NCBI RefSeq assembly: GCF_024494645.1
Contig: NZ_JANHDJ010000004.1
Coordinates: 1-64,000, forward strand
Length of the DNA stretch: 64,000 bases
Reading direction: 5' to 3'
Origin: Halohasta litorea
Lineage (GTDB): Archaea; Halobacteriota; Halobacteria; Halobacteriales; Haloferacaceae
Part shown: positions 7,975 through 16,074 of the stretch, piece by piece
Position numbering within the stretch: position 1 is the first letter of the stretch
How the letters are laid out: each line of letters opens with the position of its first letter
Program-made: the position numbers and the translations under genes
The notes under the pieces: generated by a model
The model's database searches: none
What the model was told of the DNA's origin: nothing
What the model saw: only the letters and a program-made list of their open reading frames with translations

Positions 7975-9453
7975 ATGACCGACACCAACCCGACCGACGA
8001 CACGCCGACAGCGACCAACGCCGCCGCCGACACTCATCGCGCCCGCATCCGGGGCATCTACACGACCGCCCTCACCCAGCGTTGTCTCACGGCCGGTTGG
8101 CAGGTCGTCGACGCCTCGGGTCCGATCGAGCGGCGGTTCGAGACGAGTTTCGAGACGGGCCCTGCCGACGTGGCCATCGAGACCACGGACGACCGACAGG
8201 GCGTTGGCCTCCAGGGGACACCTGCGGCAGTCGACGCCGCGACCGACCTCGTCGGCTCGGTTGGTATCGATACGCTCGGCTGGGCCGATCCGGCTCCCGA
8301 GGGGGCCGTCTTCGACGGTCGAGTAGCTGAGACATCGGGCCGCGGCGCGGTCGTCGACCTGGGGGACTGCGAGGGGTATCTCCCGTTTCGAGGAGTCGAT
8401 GGTCACCTCGATAGTGGCGATTCGGTCCGTGTGCAGGTCCAGGAGGCTGCGCCGCCGTGGGACGACGACCGGCCCCTACTGTCGACGACGATCGAGGTCT
8501 CGGATGGGCTTGTGACACTCATCCCCGAAGCCGGCGAGCCGACCGTCGATACGCGCGACGAGGCGGCGGCCCGCGAACTCGTCGGGATGACCGAGCTTCT
8601 GGGCGTCGAGGCCCCCGATGGCTGGCGGATTCGGTGGGCCCACGCCGCCACCGAGGCCGGGATGGCAACACTCGAAACGGTCCTGGACCGCACCGCCGAC
8701 CGCGCGGCGGCGCTCACGTCGAAACTCGATGCGGATGACGTCTCCGGCGGCGTCGATGCCGCGGGCGATGCGCCCGCCGAACTCGCCGCACCAGCAGCAG
8801 GCGCGTGGCTCTGGTTCGGCCGTGAGAGCCGGTTCGCGCTCGACGAGATCAGGAGAGACGTAACGACGACGATGCCCGGCCACCACCGCATCAAGGCCGG
8901 ATCGAATGGGGCGAGTGCGGGCGTCGATTTCGTCGAGGCGCTCTGCTCGCCATCGGGTGAGTTCCCCTTCGAGACCGTCGCCGACACGTTCGGCCCGGCG
9001 GTCGGCGACGAAGTCGAAATCGCCCACGGAAAGCCCGCCGGTCACTGTATCAGCCTTGGATCGGGCACCGTCATCGAGCGAGACAGCGAGAGCCTCACGC
9101 TCCGCCGCGAGCTCTCCGGCGGCGGTACCTACGACGGACTCGGCGTTCCCCGCCAAGCGGGTGATACGGCCACGACGACGGTCCGCGAGGGTCGGTGGTG
9201 GTATCCGACCGTCTACCGCGACAGCGAGGGCTCGGTGAAAGGCACTTACGTCAACGTCTGTACGCCGGTCGAGTGTTTCCCCGGGGCCGTGCGGTACGTC
9301 GATCTCCATGTCGACGTGCTCAAACACGCCGACGGCCGGATCGAGCGGGTCGACGACGACGAACTCGATGCCGCAGTCGAGGACGGAGACGTCGACGAGT
9401 CGTTAGCCGAGAAAGCGCGGTCGGTGGCCTCGGCACTCGAAAACGCGTTTTAA
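7975..9453 (+). CDS. FAU-1-type RNA-binding protein / probable ribonuclease
   Basis: About 492 residues. The middle part (APEGAVFDGRVAETSGRGAVVDLGDCEGYLPF, about 100-130) is an S1-like RNA-binding domain as in RNase E/G. The C-terminal part, from about GHHRIKAGSNGASAGVDFVEAL, ends in a DUF402-like fold (GRWWYPTVYRDSEGSVKGTYVNVCTPVECFPGAVRYVDLHVDVL). This order is that of archaeal FAU-1, reported to bind AU-rich RNA and to cut rRNA precursors (recalled). The start is ATG 7975; a GTG at 7963 overlapping the upstream stop is possible. It lies directly upstream of the tRNA region. Confidence 0.85.
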   Translation: MTDTNPTDDTPTATNAAADTHRARIRGIYTTALTQRCLTAGWQVVDASGPIERRFETSFETGPADVAIETTDDRQGVGLQGTPAAVDAATDLVGSVGIDTLGWADPAPEGAVFDGRVAETSGRGAVVDLGDCEGYLPFRGVDGHLDSGDSVRVQVQEAAPPWDDDRPLLSTTIEVSDGLVTLIPEAGEPTVDTRDEAAARELVGMTELLGVEAPDGWRIRWAHAATEAGMATLETVLDRTADRAAALTSKLDADDVSGGVDAAGDAPAELAAPAAGAWLWFGRESRFALDEIRRDVTTTMPGHHRIKAGSNGASAGVDFVEALCSPSGEFPFETVADTFGPAVGDEVEIAHGKPAGHCISLGSGTVIERDSESLTLRRELSGGGTYDGLGVPRQAGDTATTTVREGRWWYPTVYRDSEGSVKGTYVNVCTPVECFPGAVRYVDLHVDVLKHADGRIERVDDDELDAAVEDGDVDESLAEKARSVASALENAF

Positions 9454-9514
9454 GAAAACACCGCCTACTCCCGGCTATTGATGCCAGTTTTCCCGAGATG
9501 ATTGTGTATAAAAA

Positions 9515-9589
9515 TGGGCCCTACCGGATTTGAACCAGTGACCACCGAGTTATGAGCTCGGCGCTCTAACCAGACTAAGCTAAGGGCCC
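9515..9589 (-). tRNA. tRNA with CAU anticodon, probably tRNA-Ile2
   Basis: The minus strand folds as a complete tRNA: acceptor GGGCCCT paired with its complement, D-arm AGCTTAGTCTGGTTAGAGC, anticodon stem CCGAG/CTCGG with loop CTCATAA (anticodon CAU), and T-arm GGTTCAAATC. It has no intron. As I recall, haloarchaeal elongator tRNA-Met has an intron and the initiator has an AGCGGG end. An intron-free CAU tRNA with a GGGCCC acceptor therefore fits tRNA-Ile2, whose anticodon C becomes agmatidine. A T-run follows it. Met remains possible. Confidence 0.85.
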
Positions 9590-9745
9590 TCGATTTCTGG
9601 TTCCGGCCGGTCCCATATGAGAGTGTCGAGTTTCGGTGTTGTCCGTCTTCTCGGTCGACTCGTCTGCTCGAACCCTGGCGTGACCCGTCTTGACTCTCCA
9701 CGGGATTCTCGGAGCCGACGGTCCTCGTGAATTGTTTCGAGAGAA

Positions 9746-9768
9746 GACGCCGTCGCCAGGGCTCGAAC
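9746..9768. repeat. Displaced copy of the tRNA-Asn 3' end (att-like repeat)
   Basis: This 23-base stretch (GACGCCGTCGCCAGGGCTCG...) is identical to 9896-9918, the 3' end of the tRNA-Asn gene (acceptor and T-arm) plus two flanking bases. Homology stops just before the T-arm is complete, so it is not a second tRNA. A duplicated tRNA 3' end is the classic scar of integrase-mediated insertion. Only 150 bases separate the two copies, so any element here is almost wholly lost. Confidence 0.7.
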
Positions 9769-9895
9769 TCGGCAAGACGATCATCCTCGCTCCGCTCGGA
9801 TGCTGCGACTTGCCTGCACGAGCCCTTTCTGAACGCTTTCTCTGACGATGGAACTACTCGGAGACGAAACCCCTCGTGTAGTATCGTCAGAGAAT

Positions 9896-9918
9896 GACGC
9901 CGTCGCCAGGGCTCGAAC
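9896..9918. repeat. tRNA-Asn 3' end, partner of the att-like repeat
   Basis: This is the in-gene copy of the 23-base repeat also present at 9746-9768, in the same orientation. It covers the T-arm and acceptor 3' strand of the tRNA-Asn gene. Such sites are preferred targets of tyrosine recombinases. A decayed integrase fragment exists at 113-535, but nothing links it to this site. Confidence 0.7.
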
Positions 9919-9970
9919 CTGGGACCACCTCGTTAACAGCGAGGTGCTCTACCATCTGAGCTACGACGGC
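9898..9970 (-). tRNA. tRNA-Asn (GTT)
   Basis: The minus strand gives a canonical 73-base tRNA: acceptor GCCGTCG/CGACGGC, D-arm AGCTCAGATGGTAGAGC, anticodon stem CCTCG/CGAGG with loop CTGTTAA (anticodon GTT), and T-arm GGTTCGAGCCC. No intron. Its 3' end is duplicated 150 bases further along (9746-9768). Confidence 0.93.
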
Positions 9971-10069
9971 TCAACGCAACCAAAGGTAGTCGGATGCATT
10001 TAATAGGGCTTTCGTTTTCTCCCCGACGGAAGCGACATCCTTTCACACGCCGTCTCTCAATTCTGGTGT

Positions 10070-11434
10070 ATGACAACCCTCGATGACGTGCTGGCAACGG
10101 TCCACGAGCGCGTCACCCCGATGGCCGACGAGCGCCGACGGCTGTCGACCGCTGCGGCTCTGCTCACCGACCGAGCCGAGGCGGCCATCGACGACCACGA
10201 TCTCGACGCCGACGTACTACAGGTCGGCAGCACCGCCCGCGGGACGTGGTTGGCCGGGGACCGCGATATCGACCTCTTCGTCCGCTTTCCGCCCGATATT
10301 TCCCGCGAGGAGCTCGAAGAGTACGGCCTCGACATCGGCCACGAAGTCCTCCCCGAGGGCCACCAGGAGTACGCCGAACACCCCTACGTCAAAGGCGAAG
10401 TCGACGGGTTCGATGTCGACTGCGTCCCCTGCTACCGCGTCGAATCGGCCAGTGACATCCGCTCGGCGGTCGACCGAACCCCGTTTCATACCCGGTATCT
10501 CGAGGCCCGACTTGACGAGGATCTCGCGGGCGACGTTCGCGTTTTCAAACGATTCCTGAAGGGCATCGGGGCCTACGGCAGCGACCTCAAGACTCGCGGC
10601 TTCTCGGGGTATCTCTCGGAGCTGCTCGTCGTCGAGTACGGTGGGATCGTTCCGCTGTTGGAGGCGGCCGCCGACTGGTCTCCTCCGGTAGTCTTCGATC
10701 CCGAGGACCACGGCACCACGACGTTCGACGATCCGCTGGTCGTGATCGATCCCACCGACCCCGATCGGAACGTGGCAGCGGTGTGTTCGGCTGAAAACGT
10801 CGCCCGGCTCCAGCACTACGCCCGGGAACTCTTCGCCGACCCCCGTCTTTCGCTGTTTTTCCCGTCCGATCGAGAGCTGTTGACCGCCACAGAGGCCCGC
10901 CAGCGGTTGGCCAGCCGAGAGACGATCCCCACTGCGGTCGTCTTCGAGACACCGGATATCGTCGATGATCAACTCTACCCACAGCTCGACAAATCCCTCG
11001 CCGGGATCGAATCGGGCCTTTCGACTCAGGGTTTCGGAGTCTTCCGGTCGGCAGTGTTGGTCGATGATGCGGGCAAAACTGCTGTCCTCCTGTTCGAGCT
11101 CTCGACCGCCACGCTCCCGGCTGTCGAGCGCCACGAGGGGCCGCCCGTGTCGGTTCGCGACCACGCCACCGGCTTCTTCGAGGCGTACGTCGACGACGAA
11201 TCCTGTGTCGGGCCGTTCCTGGAGGGCGACCGCTACGTGGTCGAACGGCCGCGGGAGTGGACCGATGCCGCCGCCTATCTCGATAGCGACGCGATCTTCG
11301 AGGTCGGCCTCGGCGTCCACGTCGAGGACGCACTCACCGACGGCTACGAGCTGCTGGTCGGTAGTGCGGAGGTCGCGGAGTTGGTCGATACGGTCGACGC
11401 AGGCCTCACCGACTATCTCGATCCACGGCCCTGA
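10070..11434 (+). CDS. cca: CCA-adding tRNA nucleotidyltransferase, archaeal class I
   Basis: This 454-residue enzyme repairs or adds the 3'-CCA end of tRNAs. The class I nucleotidyltransferase signature is clear: LQVGSTARGTWLAGDRDIDL near residues 50-69 (G-S then D-x-D metal ligands), and the third carboxylate within DGFDVDCVPCYRV near 113-125. The archaeal helical and tail domains follow (FKRFLKGIGAYGSDLKTRGFSGYLSELL). Length is normal for the family. It sits just beyond the two tRNA genes, on the opposite strand. Confidence 0.95.
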   Translation: MTTLDDVLATVHERVTPMADERRRLSTAAALLTDRAEAAIDDHDLDADVLQVGSTARGTWLAGDRDIDLFVRFPPDISREELEEYGLDIGHEVLPEGHQEYAEHPYVKGEVDGFDVDCVPCYRVESASDIRSAVDRTPFHTRYLEARLDEDLAGDVRVFKRFLKGIGAYGSDLKTRGFSGYLSELLVVEYGGIVPLLEAAADWSPPVVFDPEDHGTTTFDDPLVVIDPTDPDRNVAAVCSAENVARLQHYARELFADPRLSLFFPSDRELLTATEARQRLASRETIPTAVVFETPDIVDDQLYPQLDKSLAGIESGLSTQGFGVFRSAVLVDDAGKTAVLLFELSTATLPAVERHEGPPVSVRDHATGFFEAYVDDESCVGPFLEGDRYVVERPREWTDAAAYLDSDAIFEVGLGVHVEDALTDGYELLVGSAEVAELVDTVDAGLTDYLDPRP

Positions 11435-11495
11435 GCCGCCTCGAGTTCTCCGTTTCGGCGATACGTTTTAGCTGCTAGTTTACGTATTAATTATT

Positions 11496-12845
11496 ATGGA
11501 CCGCGAGACGGCCGAGCCGTCGGTCGACCGGATTCCGGCCGAGCGGGCCGCACAGTGGGTCGACCATCACCACCGGACGGCCGCCCCGAGCACCTACGTC
11601 TACGAGTTCGTCTGGGACCTCTCGGGGCCAGCCGAGGGGCCGTTTTGCACTGACGTCGATGGCAACGTCCTGCTCGATTTTACGAGTCACGTCGCTGCCG
11701 CGCCGCTGGGGTACAACAATCCCAAAGTTATGGACCGCCTACGGGCGTTCGATCTGGTCGATCCCCTCAAGATCGCCGGGCAGGACTTCTACGTTTCGAG
11801 CGGCCAGGAGCCCGACGACGATTCGCTGCCCGGCCCGACTGGACTGATGGACCGGCTGGTCGAGGCCACAAGCGAGTATGGGATGTCGACGGTGTTTCTC
11901 TCCAATTCGGGCGCAGAGGCGGTCGAAAACGCGATCAAGATCGCCTACGACCACAGCGACGGCGGCCGGTACGGGATCACCTTCGACGGTGCGTTTCACG
12001 GCCGAACCTTGGGGACGCTCTCGCTGAACCGCTCGAAGGCAGTCCACCGTCGGCACTACCCCGAACTGCCATCGATTCACGATGTACCGTTCTGTACGGA
12101 TCGGGGTTGTTCGGCTGAAACCTGTGGCTGCGGCTTTTTTACCGACGCTGGGTCGCAACTCTGTCGGATGGTCGACCCCGAGGAGGGGTATCTCGACCCC
12201 GACGAAGTCGCGTTTATTATCCTGGAACCGGTGCAGGGCGAGGGCGGCTACCGCATCCCAAGCCAGGCCTTCGGCGACGAACTCGCCGCGATCGCCGACG
12301 AATACGATATTACGCTCATTGCGGACGAGATTCAAAGCGGGCTCGGCCGAACAGGCAAGATGTGGGGGTCGGACCACTACAGCTTTGAGCCGGACGTGAT
12401 TGCGGCGGCCAAGGCACTCCGGGTCGGGGCGACGGTTTCACGGGAGGAGGTATTCCCCAGTGAGACGAGTCGGCTCTCCTCGACGTGGGGCGCGGGCGAC
12501 ATCCTCGCGTCGCTACAGGGCGCGCTCACGATCGACGCGATCCGGGACTACGATCTACTCACGAACGCGACCGACCGCGGCCAGCAGTGTCTCGAACGAC
12601 TGACCGATGAGCTCGGAAACACCGATGTTGTCGCCGATATCCGCGGTCTGGGCCTCATGCTCGCCGTCGAGTTCGATACCAAAGCCCGACGCGATGCCGT
12701 TCAAAAAGCCGCCCTGCAGCGTGGCCTGCTCACGCTGGGCTGTGGCCACAGTGTACTTCGGCTCCTGCCGCCACTGGACGTAACCGAGCGAGAGATCGAA
12801 CTCGGTGCGGAGTTGCTTATCAAAGCGGTCGACGATACCCGCTAG
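11496..12845 (+). CDS. Class III PLP-dependent aminotransferase
   Basis: This 449-residue protein has the class III fold: FLSNSGAEAVENAIKIA (PLP phosphate site, about 130), DGAFHGRTLGTLSLNRSK, FIILEPVQGEGGYRIP, LIADEIQSGLGRTGKMWG (Asp binding the pyridine ring), and the Schiff-base Lys in IAAAKALRVGA near residue 307. Substrates of relatives include ornithine, lysine, GABA and related amines; this one cannot be assigned. A Cys-rich insert (CTDRGCSAETCGC, then C) near 198-225 is unusual for the fold and could bind a metal. The gene is monocistronic. Confidence 0.85.
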   Translation: MDRETAEPSVDRIPAERAAQWVDHHHRTAAPSTYVYEFVWDLSGPAEGPFCTDVDGNVLLDFTSHVAAAPLGYNNPKVMDRLRAFDLVDPLKIAGQDFYVSSGQEPDDDSLPGPTGLMDRLVEATSEYGMSTVFLSNSGAEAVENAIKIAYDHSDGGRYGITFDGAFHGRTLGTLSLNRSKAVHRRHYPELPSIHDVPFCTDRGCSAETCGCGFFTDAGSQLCRMVDPEEGYLDPDEVAFIILEPVQGEGGYRIPSQAFGDELAAIADEYDITLIADEIQSGLGRTGKMWGSDHYSFEPDVIAAAKALRVGATVSREEVFPSETSRLSSTWGAGDILASLQGALTIDAIRDYDLLTNATDRGQQCLERLTDELGNTDVVADIRGLGLMLAVEFDTKARRDAVQKAALQRGLLTLGCGHSVLRLLPPLDVTEREIELGAELLIKAVDDTR

Positions 12846-12846
12846 C

Positions 12847-13170
12847 CTACATCCGGTAGCGGTTCGAGTCGTCCAGCGAGGGGAGATTGTCGCCGCCGGT
12901 CATCTCGTCGAAGGTCATCCCCGAGAGGTACTCGTCGTAAGTCACGTCGTAGCCCGACCGGAGGTGGAAATCCAGATCGCCGGAGTCGACCGTCTGGCGA
13001 TAGAGCAGATGGACGCCACGCCGGATGAGTTCCTCGGGATCGTCGGTCTCGAAGGCGGCACTCAGCATGGCGAGTTCGTTTTTCGTCTCCCGATCCAGCG
13101 AGACGGTGAATTCGTCGTCGAGAGCGCTGTACTCGTCGGTGATATCCTCGGTAAGCTCGTCGAGACTCAT
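12847..13170 (-). CDS. Ribbon-helix-helix-like small protein
   Basis: This 107-residue acidic protein has a segment EFTVSLDRETKNELAMLSAA followed by DPEELIRRGVHLLYR (residues about 20-58). It fits a beta strand and two helices as in ribbon-helix-helix DNA-binding proteins. The C-terminal half (YDVTYDEYLSGMTFDEMTGG) has no known motif. It converges with the aminotransferase gene, the two ends almost touching. It could be a transcription regulator or an antitoxin-like protein; no toxin partner is next to it. Confidence 0.6.
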   Translation of the reverse strand: MSLDELTEDITDEYSALDDEFTVSLDRETKNELAMLSAAFETDDPEELIRRGVHLLYRQTVDSGDLDFHLRSGYDVTYDEYLSGMTFDEMTGGDNLPSLDDSNRYRM

Positions 13171-13259
13171 ACCGACTTCTGGGACAGCAGACGGAAACGC
13201 GTTGCTGTTCGGATGGCGGGATCAGCATCCCTAAACCGCCCGCGTGCGGAGCGTCGACA

Positions 13260-14192
13260 ATGACTGATGCGGGCACGCAGGCCGAACACGGACTCCCCGA
13301 CGACGAGACGGTCGCGGCGGTCCAGGAGGCCCTGATCGAGTGGTATGAGGCCGACCACCGCGAGTACCCGTGGCGGGAGACCGACGACCCCTACGAGATT
13401 CTGGTTTCGGAGATCATGAGCCAACAGACCCAACTCGATCGGGTTGTCGAGGCGTGGTCGGATTTCCTCGACGAGTGGCCCACCGCCGACGCGCTGGCGG
13501 CGGCCCCCCGCGGCGACGTGGTGGCCTTCTGGAGCGACCACAGCCTCGGCTACAACAACCGCGCGAAGTACCTCCACGAGGCGGCCACACAGGTCGTCGA
13601 GGAGTACGACGGTGCGTTTCCCGAGACGCCCCAGGCGCTCCAGGAACTGATGGGCGTCGGCCCCTACACCGCCAACGCCGTCGCCTCCTTTGCGTTCAAC
13701 AACGGCGATGCGGTGGTCGACACCAACGTCAAACGCGTGCTGTATCGCGCCTTCGATATTCCAGATGACGACGCTGTGTTCGAGACAGCCGCAAGCGACC
13801 TCATGCCCGAGGGTCGCTCGCGGGTCTGGAACAACGCGATCATGGAACTCGGTGGGGTTGCCTGCGAGAAGACACCCAAATGCGATACGGCGGGCTGTCC
13901 GTGGCGGGCGTGGTGTGCGGCCTACGAGAGCGGCGATTTTACCGCACCCGACGTGCCGACACAACCGAGTTTCGAAGGAAGCCGTCGGCAGTTCCGCGGG
14001 CGCGTGGTTCGACTCCTCGGCGAACACGACGAGATGGAGCTTGATTCCCTCGGCCATCGCATTCGTGTCGACTACACACCGGACGGCGAGCACGGTCGAG
14101 AGTGGCTCCGAGGCCTTCTTTCGGATCTCTCCGACGACGGCCTCGTCCAGGTCGAGGAAGGGACCGATCGGACTATCGCTCGACTCCAATAA
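13260..14192 (+). CDS. mutY: A/G-specific adenine DNA glycosylase MutY
   Basis: This 310-residue protein removes adenine mispaired with 8-oxoguanine. The catalytic Glu lies in SEIMSQQTQLDRV (about 43-55), the helix-hairpin-helix is LMGVGPYTANAVASFAF (about 126-142), and the catalytic Asp is in VVDTNVKRVLYR. The four iron-sulfur Cys are C-EKTPK-C-DTAG-C-PWRAW-C (spacing 5-4-5), whereas E. coli MutY has 6-2-5. The C-terminal MutT-like recognition domain is replaced by a short basic tail, so the protein is shorter than bacterial MutY (about 350). Confidence 0.9.
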   Translation: MTDAGTQAEHGLPDDETVAAVQEALIEWYEADHREYPWRETDDPYEILVSEIMSQQTQLDRVVEAWSDFLDEWPTADALAAAPRGDVVAFWSDHSLGYNNRAKYLHEAATQVVEEYDGAFPETPQALQELMGVGPYTANAVASFAFNNGDAVVDTNVKRVLYRAFDIPDDDAVFETAASDLMPEGRSRVWNNAIMELGGVACEKTPKCDTAGCPWRAWCAAYESGDFTAPDVPTQPSFEGSRRQFRGRVVRLLGEHDEMELDSLGHRIRVDYTPDGEHGREWLRGLLSDLSDDGLVQVEEGTDRTIARLQ

Positions 14193-14239
14193 TCTGATTT
14201 AGATCCACTGAATCACTCTGTGAGAGTCACATAGGATCT

Positions 14240-14380
14240 ATGAAAACACGGAAATCGGAATGCCGTCGAACGTATTTTTGTGTGATAAATCGCTGAGCTA
14301 TCTGTTTCTCGAACTGTTTCAGCAACGCCTCAGCAGATTTTGCTGATGACTGGATCAGCTCTCTCAGTTTCGCATGGACT
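14240..14380 (+). pseudogene. IS6-type transposase C-terminal remnant, left copy
   Basis: Translation from ATG 14240 gives a degraded lead, a TGA stop, then AICFSNCFSNASADFADDWI followed by SSLSFAW. This corresponds to the C-terminal FSN.F..v...TAe.Wl..fa segment of haloarchaeal IS6-type transposases. The same stretch occurs at 43524-43664 with high base identity and better coding integrity. Everything upstream of the tail, including the DDE core, is gone. Confidence 0.65.
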
Positions 14381-14625
14381 CTCTTTCTCTAAACACTACC
14401 CTATGAACTCACACGGATGTTCCAAGTGCGCTGGGGCTTCCGGACTTACCTTAGAGGACTACGTACACAAGTCTCAAAGGATCACCCGTCTCTCTTCGGT
14501 ATCTCGGTGAACCACCTCCGGTTATTCTTAGAGAAATTAATGTTAGAATGATAAGGAGAGTGCTGAGTAGCGTAATCAGCACATTATATTCCAATAGGTC
14601 TACAGTCTTGAATATTTAAAAACCA

Positions 14626-14637
14626 CGAACACATTCG
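14626..14637. promoter_or_regulatory. CGAA-N4-TTCG site, nar operon promoter
   Basis: CGAACACATTCG lies just upstream of a TATA-like run (TTTTTTATATAATG, about 14644-14657). Using the 45-base spacing seen at the other sites, transcription would start near 14676, giving a leader of about 140 bases before the first nar gene. It is the proposed operator for oxygen- or nitrate-responsive control. Confidence 0.6.
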
Positions 14638-14693
14638 CGATTATTTTTTTATATAATGCTAATCTCAGTCGAAGTTAGGCGGACGAAAACCCG

Positions 14694-14763
14694 TGCAAGT
14701 CGGAGATAGTCAACAGAAGCAGTATTAATCTGCTACGTATTGTCTGTATCTCCGAATCTTGCA
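14694..14763 (+). promoter_or_regulatory. Structured 5' leader of the nar operon
   Basis: Nested complementary arms form a long hairpin: TGCAAG (14694-14699) with CTTGCA (14758-14763), CGGAGATA (14701-14708) with TATCTCCG (14747-14754), CAG with CTG, and an inner AGCAG/CTGCT around TATTAAT. No U-run follows, so a simple terminator is unlikely. It lies inside the predicted leader, 55 bases before the ATG at 14819. This could be an RNA regulatory element or a protein-binding or stability structure; I do not recognise a known riboswitch. Confidence 0.55.
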
Positions 14764-14818
14764 GGTGTTTTCGACCGCGGAGGGATGTTCAAATGACACA
14801 ACCATACAAAATCAAAGG

Positions 14819-15391
14819 ATGAGACAACGATTCGCACTCATTCTTCTGGTAGCGGTCGTCTTACTCCCAATGTGGTTTGTTGCTGGTCAGGGAGAACCAC
14901 CAGCAGAAACCGTCGAAATCGATCAAAGTGTTACAAATATTCAACCACTTGAGGGGTTCGTCGACACGCCAACGAAGTTGTCCCCGAGTCAGGTGGGAGT
15001 TGTCGTTTGGGTCGCACTCTTTGCACTCCTGGGAGTGTTGGCGTTCTTCCATCGCTTTATGAACGAATTAGCCAGACCGGAGAGTGACACTCCCCCGACC
15101 GCTGCCGACGGTGGAACTGTTGGATTCGAATGGATGGAGACTGAAGAGAGATGGATCGTCGGCTATGATCCCCCGAGCGATTCATTGGCCGGACTCATCG
15201 CAATGGGTGGGCTCACAGTACTGTCGATCGTGTTCGCTGCGTTGTTCACGGGTGAATACCTCACGCTGGCCCGGACGCAGTACTTCGGCATCTATGCGTT
15301 TGGAATGTTTATGTCGTTGACCGGACTGACAGTATCATATTACGCGTGGTTTATGCCACACATCGAAGTCGCCGAACGGAGGGGACACTGA
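14819..15391 (+). CDS. Membrane protein, first gene of the nar operon (NarA-like)
   Basis: This 190-residue protein has a hydrophobic N-terminal segment (FALILLVAVVLLPMWFVAG, signal anchor), a periplasm-side loop, then three helices (about 60-80, 121-143, 158-178). In haloarchaeal nar operons an equivalent gene sits before the Rieske gene (recalled as narA). No heme or metal motif is obvious. It is probably an accessory or quinol-side subunit of the Nar-linked electron transfer complex. ATG 14819 is chosen because upstream codons start from a weak TTG and lack membrane character. Its stop overlaps the next ATG by one base (TGATG). Confidence 0.7.
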   Translation: MRQRFALILLVAVVLLPMWFVAGQGEPPAETVEIDQSVTNIQPLEGFVDTPTKLSPSQVGVVVWVALFALLGVLAFFHRFMNELARPESDTPPTAADGGTVGFEWMETEERWIVGYDPPSDSLAGLIAMGGLTVLSIVFAALFTGEYLTLARTQYFGIYAFGMFMSLTGLTVSYYAWFMPHIEVAERRGH

Positions 15392-16074
15392 TGGAGTCTG
15401 AGAAAGACGATATTCTTGAACAACAATATCCGGGCAGTGACTCAGCCGACGGCTGCTGTTGTGAATCACCCTCGGTGAGCCAGCCAAGTATCTATCAAGA
15501 CTTCTGGCAGGATGCCCGAGCAGAACTTCAGCGTCGAGATTACGCGAAAGGGTTGGCCACACTCGGCGGTCTGACCGCTGTAAGCAGTCTCGTTGCCCCG
15601 CTTGCAGGATTGAGTCGGGCGTTCGAAACCAGTTACACCGGACCGATGTACGAAGACGGGATCGCACTCGTCGACGGGGATGGAAACCGAATCGAGGAGG
15701 ACCGCTTGTCCGCCGGTGAACAACTCACTGTGTTCCCCGAGCCACGACCGGGTCTTGAGGATGCACCGACGCTGTTAGTTCGGTTCTCAGAGGACGACTA
15801 CGGCGGCGAGACGAATCTCGAATTCACAGTCTCGGGGTATGCCGCCTTCTCAAAGGTGTGTACCCATGCTGGCTGTATGGTAGCCAACCGTGACGGCGAC
15901 ACCTTGGTCTGTCCGTGCCATTCCGGACTGTTCGATCCGCTGTCTGGGGCCACGGTTGTCGGTGGACCCCCACCACGTGCACTGCCACAGCTACCGATTA
16001 CTGTATCGAGCGACGGCGAACTCATCGCCACCGGTGATTTTGAGGAGGCCATCGGCCCTGGAGGTGGCGGATGA
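15391..16074 (+). CDS. narB: Rieske [2Fe-2S] protein of the nitrate reductase complex
   Basis: This 227-residue protein has the Rieske cluster motifs CTHAGC and CPCHSG (about residues 155-160 and 173-178), the two Cys and two His ligands. An N-terminal [20 protein letters not shown] segment is a twin-arginine-like membrane anchor. A CCC run at residues 24-26 is odd. In haloarchaeal Nar systems a Rieske/cytochrome b pair replaces NarI and passes quinol electrons to NarGH outside the cell. The ATG overlaps the previous stop, and the gene overlaps the cytochrome b gene by 4 bases, so all are co-translated. Confidence 0.88.
   Translation: MESEKDDILEQQYPGSDSADGCCCESPSVSQPSIYQDFWQDARAELQRRDYAKGLATLGGLTAVSSLVAPLAGLSRAFETSYTGPMYEDGIALVDGDGNRIEEDRLSAGEQLTVFPEPRPGLEDAPTLLVRFSEDDYGGETNLEFTVSGYAAFSKVCTHAGCMVANRDGDTLVCPCHSGLFDPLSGATVVGGPPPRALPQLPITVSSDGELIATGDFEEAIGPGGGG

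Larger units (their letters stand above)
14193..14818. other. 626-base spacer before the nar operon
   Basis: This stretch holds no intact gene. It contains a decayed IS6-type transposase tail (14240-14380), an AT-rich stretch, the inverted repeat at 14626-14637, a TATA-like run near 14646-14656, and a hairpin-forming leader (14694-14763). Between 14381 and 14600 I see nothing I can name. Confidence 0.7.
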
